From JAABSX01 sp964480455 (lineage in GTDB: Bacteria; Bacteroidota; Bacteroidia; Cytophagales; Microscillaceae), in the NCBI GenBank assembly GCA_964480455.1, contig CAYZQI010000186.1, positions 1-8,465 on the forward strand: a stretch of 8,465 bases of DNA. The letters are read 5' to 3'. The translations under genes were made by a program, and so were the position numbers. This document shows positions 1 through 5,554 of the stretch, piece by piece. Below the pieces are notes generated by a model. That model worked only from the letters and a program-made list of their open reading frames with translations, did no database searches and had not been told where the DNA came from. Position 1 is the first letter of the stretch, and the number at the start of each line of letters is the position of its first letter.

Positions 1-1
1 T

Positions 2-817
2 ACTTCCGAAACCGCATTTCTGGGTATGATGCAAGGCATTGAAAATTACCTTATACAATACCGAAAAGAAATGATACTAGAAGGTAAACAAAGAGGCAAA
101 GACATAGACCCCCTCAGCCCCGAACAGCTTGACCAAATTCTTTCTTACAGACCAAGGGTAGAGAAACTTGCCATTAAAGATGTAAAACTGCGCACTTTCA
201 TTACAGATGACGAACACCGAGACGACCTCGTGGCGCACGTCTATGACACCACTTACGAAGTAATCCAAAAAAAGAAAGATACCATTGTATTGATAGACGA
301 TTCCATAGTGAGAGGTACGACTTTGGAAAAAAGCATCTTGAAAATGCTAGACCGCCTAGAGGCCAAAAAAATTATCATCGTTTCTTCTGCGCCTCAAATT
401 CGCTATCCTGATTGTTATGGGATAGATATGTCTAAAATGCGTGATTTTATCAGCTTCAGGGCAGTAATTGCCCTGTTAGAAGAGACAGGGCAAGAAGACC
501 TCTTAGACCAAACCCTTGCCAAGTGTGCCGAAGCCATTGCCAACGGGCGAGGAGGAGAGCGTAATTTTGTCCAAGACTTGTACGCTCCTTTTACACAAAT
601 GCAAGTATCACACAAAATATCCGAAATCATAGCCAATGACAATATCAAGGCAGATTTTCAGGTGATTTTTCAAACAGTAGAAAACCTACATAAAGCCTGT
701 CCTAACCACGCAGGTGATTGGTATTTTACGGGCAACTACCCCACATCAGGGGGCAATCGGGTAGTCAATAAGGCATTTATCAACTACATGGCGGGCAGCA
801 TGGCGCGTGCCTATTAA
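2..817 (+). CDS. purF: Amidophosphoribosyltransferase PurF, C-terminal part (5' end outside window)
   Basis: PurF catalyses the first committed step of de novo purine synthesis in the cytoplasm: PRPP plus glutamine gives 5-phosphoribosylamine. The visible part is the type I phosphoribosyltransferase half. The PRPP-binding loop reads LIDDSIVRGTT (the DDSIVRGTT part is at 296-322), followed by a typical block around SSAPQIRYPDCYGIDM. The frame is open from the window edge: codons 2-25 read TSETAFLG before the first in-frame ATG at 26. That ATG is therefore internal, and the N-terminal glutamine amidotransferase domain lies outside the window. The linker after the first Met and the long tail after the PRPP loop (about 165 residues) fit the longer PurF form I recall from Bacteroidota; this comparison is from memory. 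murI follows 17 nt after the stop, suggesting co-transcription. The family call is firm; the full length cannot be judged. Confidence 0.93.
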   Translation, partial: TSETAFLGMMQGIENYLIQYRKEMILEGKQRGKDIDPLSPEQLDQILSYRPRVEKLAIKDVKLRTFITDDEHRDDLVAHVYDTTYEVIQKKKDTIVLIDDSIVRGTTLEKSILKMLDRLEAKKIIIVSSAPQIRYPDCYGIDMSKMRDFISFRAVIALLEETGQEDLLDQTLAKCAEAIANGRGGERNFVQDLYAPFTQMQVSHKISEIIANDNIKADFQVIFQTVENLHKACPNHAGDWYFTGNYPTSGGNRVVNKAFINYMAGSMARAY

Positions 818-834
818 AATAGCTAAACAATCCA

Positions 835-1626
835 ATGAGTACCCAACCCATAGGTGTATTTGACTCAGGCTTAGGAGGGCTTTCAGTTTGGAAAGAGATA
901 ACTCGATTCTTGCCGCAGGAGTCTATCCTCTATTATGCCGACCAAAAAAACTGCCCTTATGGAGAAAAAACGCAATCCGAAATTTATCAGTTTTCTGCTA
1001 ACATCACAGAGTTTTTGATTGAAAAAGGCTGTAAAATGATAGTAGTAGCTTGCAATACGGCTACTTCTGCTGCCATACATCAGCTAAGAGGACATTATTC
1101 TATTCCTTTTGTGGGCATGGAGCCAGCCATTAAGCCTGCCGCACAGCTTACTCAGAGTGGTAAAGTAGGTGTAATTGCTACCAAAGGAACGCTCAATGGG
1201 CGTCGCTTTCACGAAATCAAAAACCGCTATGCCCAAGAGGTAGAAGTACTGCTACAAGTAGGCTATGGCTTGGTAGAACGCATAGAAGCAGGGCAGTGGC
1301 ATAGCCCCGAAACCGAAGCCTTGCTGAGAACCTACCTTGAGCCTATGCTTGAGAAAGGAATAGACCAACTTGTATTGGGTTGTACGCATTACCCATTTTT
1401 GAGAGAAAGCATAGAACACATCACCAAAGGCAGTGTAAACATCATCAACCCTGCCGTAGCTGTAGCCAAGCAAGTAGTACGAATGCTTCAAGCGCATCAG
1501 CTTTGCACACCTGAAAGCCAAATCCCCAACTATCATTTTTATTCTAGCAAAGATTTAGTGGAACTCAAACACCTTTTAGGGCAAATTACCAATAATAGCC
1601 AGACATTCAAGATAGAAGTGGTGTAG
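835..1626 (+). CDS. murI: Glutamate racemase MurI
   Basis: MurI interconverts L- and D-glutamate without a cofactor and supplies D-Glu for the peptidoglycan stem peptide; it acts in the cytoplasm. At 263 aa it has the usual family length. The signature motifs are present in order: GVFDSGLGGLSV near residues 7-18, with substrate-binding D10 and S11; VACNTATSAA at 71-80, with catalytic Cys73; and LGCTHYPFL at 181-189, with the second catalytic Cys183 followed by T184 and H185. Both cysteines of the two-base mechanism are therefore intact. The ATG at 835 places the FDSG motif at the normal distance from the N-terminus. There is no Shine-Dalgarno sequence, only an A-rich leader, as for the other genes here. 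It sits 17 nt after purF and is probably read from the same transcript; I see no separate promoter. Confidence 0.97.
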   Translation: MSTQPIGVFDSGLGGLSVWKEITRFLPQESILYYADQKNCPYGEKTQSEIYQFSANITEFLIEKGCKMIVVACNTATSAAIHQLRGHYSIPFVGMEPAIKPAAQLTQSGKVGVIATKGTLNGRRFHEIKNRYAQEVEVLLQVGYGLVERIEAGQWHSPETEALLRTYLEPMLEKGIDQLVLGCTHYPFLRESIEHITKGSVNIINPAVAVAKQVVRMLQAHQLCTPESQIPNYHFYSSKDLVELKHLLGQITNNSQTFKIEVV

Positions 1627-1640
1627 TATTGCTTATAAAC

Positions 1641-1699
1641 AAGCAGTTAAAAGCCATAACTTTTTCTGATTCTTGCCCAAGAATACTTTGACTGCTTTT
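1641..1699 (+). terminator. Compound hairpin after murI, possible terminator
   Basis: An outer 7-bp stem pairs AAGCAGT (1641-1647) with ACTGCTT (1691-1697). It encloses an inner stem ATTCTT (1669-1674) / AAGAAT (1679-1684) with loop GCCC. A short T-run (1696-1699) follows the outer arm. The position, 15 nt after the murI stop, fits the end of the purF-murI transcript. The large unpaired stretch in the outer stem and the short T-run make it only moderately convincing; a regulatory leader for the downstream gene is an alternative. Confidence 0.4.
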
Positions 1700-1720
1700 C
1701 AAAACAAAATGAGGATTCAT

Positions 1721-1732
1721 CTTTTATAAAAG
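1721..1732. promoter_or_regulatory. Perfect 12-bp palindrome upstream of the dehydrogenase gene
   Basis: CTTTTATAAAAG is a perfect palindrome 42 nt upstream of the dehydrogenase start codon. It could be an operator half-site pair or simply an AT-rich promoter element. I found no convincing TANNTTTG -7 box in the remaining leader (1733-1774), so the promoter itself is not located. In AT-rich DNA a 12-bp palindrome of this kind can occur by chance. Confidence 0.25.
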
Positions 1733-1774
1733 TGCATTGAATATTTTTACTTACAATCTAAAAAATTAAAAAAC

Positions 1775-2818
1775 ATGATAAAAGCAAAAGGATTTGCCGC
1801 ACAAACGGCAAAAAGCCCCTTAGATGAGTTTCATTTTGAACGCCGTAGCCCTAAGCCCGATGATGTTTTAATAGAGATTCTCTATTGTGGTGTGTGCCAT
1901 TCAGATATTCACCAAGCCCGTGATGAGTGGGGAGGATCTATCTTTCCGATGGTACCTGGACACGAAATTGTAGGCAGAGTACTTGAAGTAGGTGAAGCAG
2001 TTACTAAATTTAAAGTGGGTGATTTGGCTGCTGTGGGCTGTTTGGTGGACTCTTGCCGTACCTGTGAAAGCTGCCAAGAAGGGCTTGAGCAATACTGCGA
2101 GGTACACTCAGCGGGGACTTACAACAGTGTAGAAATGGATATGAAAACACCTACCTATGGAGGATATGCGAATAACATAGTTACGAGTGAGGCTTTTGTA
2201 TTGCAAGTACCCGACAATTTAGATTTACCTAGGGTTGCCCCGCTTTTATGTGCTGGTATCACTACTTACTCGCCCCTCAAGCAGTGGAAAGTGGGCAAAG
2301 GCGACCGTGTGGCAGTAGTAGGGCTGGGTGGTTTAGGACACATGGGCGTAAAGTTTGCAGTAGCTATGGGTGCAGAAGTAACCGTCATTAGTACCTCAGC
2401 CCACAAAGAGGCAGACGCTAGGGCACTGGGTGCGCATAACTTTGTGGTAAGCAAAGACAAAGATTCTATCAAAAGTGTAAGAAATTATTTTGACTTTATC
2501 TTGAACACAGTTTCGGCAAGCATCAATCTTAATTTGTACTTGGGTTTGCTCCGAAGAGATGGTACTATGGTGATGGTAGGCGTTCCTCCTGAATCGCTTG
2601 ATTTGCAGATGTTTAATCTTATAGGGAAGCGCAGACGCTTGGCAGGTTCTCTTATTGGAGGTTTGCCCGAAACACAAGAAATGTTAGATTATTGTAGCAC
2701 AAACAGCATTATGTCGGACATTGAGCTTATCCCTATTCAGCAAATCAACGAAGCCTATGAGCGCATGCTAAAAGCTGATGTGAAATACCGTTTTGTGATA
2801 GATATGGCTACCCTCTAA
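1775..2818 (+). CDS. Zinc-dependent alcohol/aldehyde dehydrogenase, YahK/cinnamyl-alcohol dehydrogenase type
   Basis: Medium-chain zinc dehydrogenase (347 aa, typical length) that probably reduces aldehydes to alcohols, or the reverse, in the cytoplasm. Catalytic zinc ligands: Cys41 in CGVCHSDIH, His63-Glu64 in PGHEIVGRV, and Cys159 in PLLCAGITTYSP. The structural zinc lobe has four cysteines, C94, C97, C100 and C108, spaced C-x2-C-x2-C-x7-C. The Rossmann dinucleotide loop GLGGLGHMG is at 183-191. The STSAHK stretch at 206-211 (pattern STSxxK) matches members of the cinnamyl-alcohol/YahK group that prefer NADPH, so NADP(H) use is inferred. The ATG at 1775 follows an A-rich leader and puts the GroES-like domain at the normal position. 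It stands as its own unit: 148 nt after murI, with a terminator-like hairpin after it and a convergent lysR. The physiological substrate cannot be read from sequence. Confidence 0.93.
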   Translation: MIKAKGFAAQTAKSPLDEFHFERRSPKPDDVLIEILYCGVCHSDIHQARDEWGGSIFPMVPGHEIVGRVLEVGEAVTKFKVGDLAAVGCLVDSCRTCESCQEGLEQYCEVHSAGTYNSVEMDMKTPTYGGYANNIVTSEAFVLQVPDNLDLPRVAPLLCAGITTYSPLKQWKVGKGDRVAVVGLGGLGHMGVKFAVAMGAEVTVISTSAHKEADARALGAHNFVVSKDKDSIKSVRNYFDFILNTVSASINLNLYLGLLRRDGTMVMVGVPPESLDLQMFNLIGKRRRLAGSLIGGLPETQEMLDYCSTNSIMSDIELIPIQQINEAYERMLKADVKYRFVIDMATL

Positions 2819-2830
2819 ATGGTTTTGCTT

Positions 2831-2864
2831 GCACTGATGTCTAAGCCAGGGCATCAGTGCTTTC
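2831..2864 (+). terminator. Terminator-like hairpin after the dehydrogenase gene
   Basis: A perfect 9-bp stem, GCACTGATG (2831-2839) with CATCAGTGC (2852-2860), extended by one T-G wobble, closes a short loop and is followed by TTTCT. It begins 12 nt after the dehydrogenase stop codon. The stem is strong but the T-tract is short, so termination may be partial. Confidence 0.6.
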
Positions 2865-2883
2865 TGATAGTAAAAGTATATCA

Positions 2884-2908
2884 TTCAAGTTTACCCTCTT
2901 GAACTTTT
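2884..2908 (+). terminator. Second weak hairpin between the convergent genes
   Basis: A 6-bp stem, TTCAAG (2884-2889) with CTTGAA (2898-2903), has an 8-nt loop and is followed by CTTTTT on the plus strand. It could back up the stronger hairpin at 2831-2860 in ending rightward transcription before it enters lysR from the wrong side. There is no comparable T-run on the minus side, so it is unlikely to serve lysR. Confidence 0.35.
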
Positions 2909-2956
2909 TCCCTTGAGATGAGTGAGAAGGCGAAGCAGCCAAAAATTACACTTGAA

Positions 2957-3871
2957 TTAGCACCCTTCACCCTCCCCCTCAAAATTCAAATACCAATCAA
3001 AGTGCTTTTGCAATAGTTTTTGCTTTTCTTGCTTCACATACTTTAAGAAAACTTGGCTCACTGGCGAAAAATTTTTGCCTTTTAGCCACACAAGTCGCCA
3101 TTTGGTTTGAATAGGAAGCCCTTTTAGAGAAATAATGTGTATTTGCTGATTGAGTAGTTCGTTTTTCATGCCAATTAAGGGCATCACCGAGTGACCAATG
3201 CCCGCAATCACAGCCTGTTTTACGGCTTCATTAGAAGTCAGTTCGATATGTCTTCTTTGTTGGTTTTCAGTTTCTCTAAAATAATTTTCCATGGCTGCAC
3301 GTGTGGCAGAACCGCTTTCTCTGTAAATGAGTGGTTTTGTGTCATCTCTGTAAGGTTTGTTCCCCATCAGATACAGCTTATTGTCTAGCAGAATTTCCTC
3401 TTCCAAGTCTAAATTATCGGGCACTACCGATACCAGTGCAAAATCAATTTCATTGTTTTTTAGGCTTTCAATCACCCTGCTTTTGTTTGTAACATCAAGT
3501 TTTAGGTCAATTCCGCTGTATTGCTCCAAAAAATCACTCAAAAAATAAGGGATTACATACTTGCCCGTAGAGGCCGAAGAGATATAGAGTTTGCCCGTCA
3601 GGATTCCTTTAAAAGCAAGACTTTTATAGTTGATTTGCTCCAGTTCTTGGATAACTCGCTCGGCGATTTCAGCCACTTCTTTCCCAAAATCTGTAACAAA
3701 AAGTTGCCTGCCTACTATCTCTGTCAGGGGAATATCAAACTGATTCTGGAAATTTTTGAGCTGTACCGATACTGCGGGCTGCGTGATAAAAAGCTCCGCC
3801 GAAGTCTTGGTGATGCTGCGTGTCTGAACAACTTTCAAGAATATCTTAAGTTGATGAATTGTATAATTCAT
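2957..3871 (-). CDS. LysR-type transcriptional regulator, CbbR-like, probable regulator of dabBA
   Basis: LysR-family DNA-binding protein of 304 aa, the usual length. The N-terminal winged helix-turn-helix covers about residues 3-62, with TKTSAELFITQPAVSVQLK (21-39) as the recognition region, followed by a linker helix. The periplasmic-binding-protein-like effector domain runs from about 92 to 285. It contains RESGSATRAAMENYF (184-198) and SNEAVKQAVIAGIGHSVMP (213-231), blocks that resemble CbbR regulators of carbon fixation. It is divergent from dabB with 93 bp between start codons, the classic layout in which a LysR regulator controls the opposite operon and itself. The start at 3871 gives a standard N-terminus (MNYTIHQLKIFLKVV). 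The C-terminus ends in a short acidic EGEGEGC tail. The family call is firm; regulation of dabBA, with a carbon metabolite or CO2 limitation as signal, is inference from layout and resemblance. Confidence 0.93.
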   Translation of the reverse strand: MNYTIHQLKIFLKVVQTRSITKTSAELFITQPAVSVQLKNFQNQFDIPLTEIVGRQLFVTDFGKEVAEIAERVIQELEQINYKSLAFKGILTGKLYISSASTGKYVIPYFLSDFLEQYSGIDLKLDVTNKSRVIESLKNNEIDFALVSVVPDNLDLEEEILLDNKLYLMGNKPYRDDTKPLIYRESGSATRAAMENYFRETENQQRRHIELTSNEAVKQAVIAGIGHSVMPLIGMKNELLNQQIHIISLKGLPIQTKWRLVWLKGKNFSPVSQVFLKYVKQEKQKLLQKHFDWYLNFEGEGEGC

Positions 3872-3873
3872 AA

Positions 3874-3885
3874 ATAAACGTTTAT
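3874..3885. promoter_or_regulatory. Perfect palindrome, candidate LysR recognition site
   Basis: ATAAACGTTTAT is a 12-bp perfect palindrome, also readable as the CATAAA/TTTATG inverted pair at 3869-3886. If the dabB transcript starts about 7 nt after the TACCTTTG box (near 3945), the palindrome centre lies near -65, where LysR proteins usually anchor. It also abuts the lysR start codon, as expected for autoregulation. A second dyad, TATGGTTTCTATA (3883-3895), fits the T-N11-A consensus and overlaps its right edge; either or both could be the site. Assignment is inference. Confidence 0.45.
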
Positions 3886-3894
3886 GGTTTCTAT

Positions 3895-3921
3895 AAAATA
3901 TATGAATAAAAATATATGAAT
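3895..3921. repeat. 13-bp direct repeat in the lysR-dabB promoter region
   Basis: AAAATATATGAAT occurs at 3895-3907 and again at 3909-3921, a 14-bp period. It lies between the candidate LysR palindrome and the dabB -7 box, at roughly -50 to -24 from the inferred start. This is where LysR proteins make their activation contacts. On the opposite strand each copy reads TATATTTT, close to a TANNTTTG box, so the repeat could also hold the lysR promoter. Confidence 0.5.
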
Positions 3922-3930
3922 TAATCCAAA

Positions 3931-3938
3931 TACCTTTG
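3931..3938 (+). promoter_or_regulatory. Bacteroidota-type -7 box for dabBA
   Basis: TACCTTTG matches the Bacteroidota -7 consensus TANNTTTG exactly and lies 26 nt before the dabB start codon. No TTTG-like -33 element is present at the normal distance upstream; that stretch holds the direct repeat instead. A missing -33 box is typical of promoters that need an activator, which fits control by the divergent LysR protein. Confidence 0.55.
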
Positions 3939-3964
3939 CATAAAAATAATTAAAAAAATTAATC

Positions 3965-5548
3965 ATGTCAGAAAACATCGCATCGTTCATTGTTTTATTA
4001 GCTCCTGCGACTTTTCTTGTTGTTGCCTTGGTGTCTTGGTTTGATAGAGGTTATCAGCCCAAGAAAACCATCTTATTGAGTAAGGTTTCTTCAGTGATAA
4101 GCTTGTTGGCTGCTGGTTTGGGCGGTTTTTATGTAGCCCAGCACGGATTAATAGAATCCACTTTGGTAGATATTCAGGGCATTGGTCTGAGCATCAGGCT
4201 TGATTCGCTCAGTATGCTGATGCTAGGAATGATAGCTTTGCTAGGCTTTATCATTGTCAAGTTTAGTATTCAGTACTTAGGCGGAGATACCAGTCAGGGA
4301 GCTTTTATGGGACGTTTGGCGGCTACCATTGCGGCTGTTCAGATGCTTGTACTCGCTGGCAATATTGGGCTACTGTTTATTGCTTGGCTATCCACGAGTC
4401 TTACTTTGCATCGCTTGCTGCTGTTTTATCCTGAGCGGGTGGGTGCTCAGATTGCTGCCAAAAAGAAATTTATCATAGCAAGACTGGGCGATGCCTGTTT
4501 TTTGATTGCACTTGGGTTGCTTTATTATGAATTTGGTACTGGAAACCTTCAAGCAATTTTTGAGGCAATCCAAACGGCTACACCAAATACACATTCCTTT
4601 TTACTGATAGAGTCATCAACTGTATTACTAGCATTGGTGGCTATTTTAAAATCAGCCCAATTTCCTACACATGGGTGGCTCATTGAAGTAATGGAAACCC
4701 CTACACCCGTTTCTGCACTGCTCCATGCCGGCATATTGAATGCGGGGCCTTTTCTGATGGTTCGTCTATCGCCCATCATGGATTTGGGCACAGCTTCGCC
4801 AGTACTGCTGGTGCTAGTGGGAGGCTTTACGGCATTGTTTGCCTCAGTTGTGCTGCTTACACAGTCTTCCGTCAAGGTTGTGCTTGGGTACTCGAGTGCT
4901 GCCCACATGGGTTTTATGCTGCTTGTGTGTGGGCTTGGGGTTTACTCTGCGGCAATGCTTCATCTGGTAGCCCATTCTTTTTACAAGGCGCATGCTTTTC
5001 TTTCTTCGGGTAGTGTGGTAGAAGCTGCTGCCGCCAAGAAGATTACGCTGCCCAAAAGAACGGGAAATCCCCTACGGATTGCGCTTAGTTTTGTAATGGC
5101 AACAGGGATTTACGCTGCTTTTGCCTTGCTCTCAGGGGCAGATGTTTTTCAGAATCCTGCTTTACTTGCCATTAGTATTATTCTTATTTTGGGCATGACA
5201 CAAATCATAGCACCCATCACTGATTCAAAAGTTAAGGGATATTCAATATTGCAAGGGGCAGCACTTGCGGCTGTGGTAGCTGTTTCTTTTTTTGTGCTCG
5301 AGGCATTGGCACATCGGCTACTCTCGTCAGTACTTCCCTCTGAGTCAGTCCCTACGCTCATTACTTTAGTGCTTACTTCGGTAGTCATTATCGTATTTGC
5401 GCTCACAGTACTGCTCCAAATTTATGCCCTAAGCCTTACTAACTCAAACACGACAAGGGCTATATATGTGCATCTGCGAAATGGCTTGTATGCAAATGAC
5501 TTAATGAACCAAATGATTGGTGCAAACAAACAAATCATAAAAAAATAA
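3965..5548 (+). CDS. dabB: DabB, NuoL/ND5-like membrane subunit of the DAB inorganic carbon transporter
   Basis: Integral membrane protein of 527 aa with about 13-14 hydrophobic segments, belonging to the proton-conducting membrane transporter family (NuoL/MrpA/ND5). Family motifs: LKSAQFPTHGW with Lys229, TPVSALLHAG (247-256, with His254), the VVLGYSSAAHMGFM block (305-318), and AHSFYKAHAFL with Lys341. The lysines match the proton-path lysines of NuoL. The TM5 region reads FIAWLSTSLTLHRLLLFYPE, without the glutamate of complex I NuoL; this Trp-x-x-Thr-Ser-Leu-x-Leu-His form is, from memory, typical of DabB/MpsA proteins. It also lacks NuoL's long C-terminal lateral helix. In the known DAB systems, this subunit is thought to supply cation (proton or sodium) coupling to DabA. 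dabA begins 6 nt after the stop, and there is no other complex I gene here, which argues against a nuoL call. Confidence 0.93.
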   Translation: MSENIASFIVLLAPATFLVVALVSWFDRGYQPKKTILLSKVSSVISLLAAGLGGFYVAQHGLIESTLVDIQGIGLSIRLDSLSMLMLGMIALLGFIIVKFSIQYLGGDTSQGAFMGRLAATIAAVQMLVLAGNIGLLFIAWLSTSLTLHRLLLFYPERVGAQIAAKKKFIIARLGDACFLIALGLLYYEFGTGNLQAIFEAIQTATPNTHSFLLIESSTVLLALVAILKSAQFPTHGWLIEVMETPTPVSALLHAGILNAGPFLMVRLSPIMDLGTASPVLLVLVGGFTALFASVVLLTQSSVKVVLGYSSAAHMGFMLLVCGLGVYSAAMLHLVAHSFYKAHAFLSSGSVVEAAAAKKITLPKRTGNPLRIALSFVMATGIYAAFALLSGADVFQNPALLAISIILILGMTQIIAPITDSKVKGYSILQGAALAAVVAVSFFVLEALAHRLLSSVLPSESVPTLITLVLTSVVIIVFALTVLLQIYALSLTNSNTTRAIYVHLRNGLYANDLMNQMIGANKQIIKK

Positions 5549-5554
5549 AACAAG

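Noticed and set aside
3521..3877. Plus-strand open frame of 118 codons opposite lysR
   Set aside because: Antisense to the conserved helix-turn-helix and effector-domain start of lysR; no domain of its own.
3965..5548. Reading this gene as complex I subunit nuoL
   Set aside because: The NuoL-like motifs are real, but it lacks the TM5 glutamate and C-terminal lateral helix, has no other nuo gene beside it, and is followed within 6 nt by dabA.
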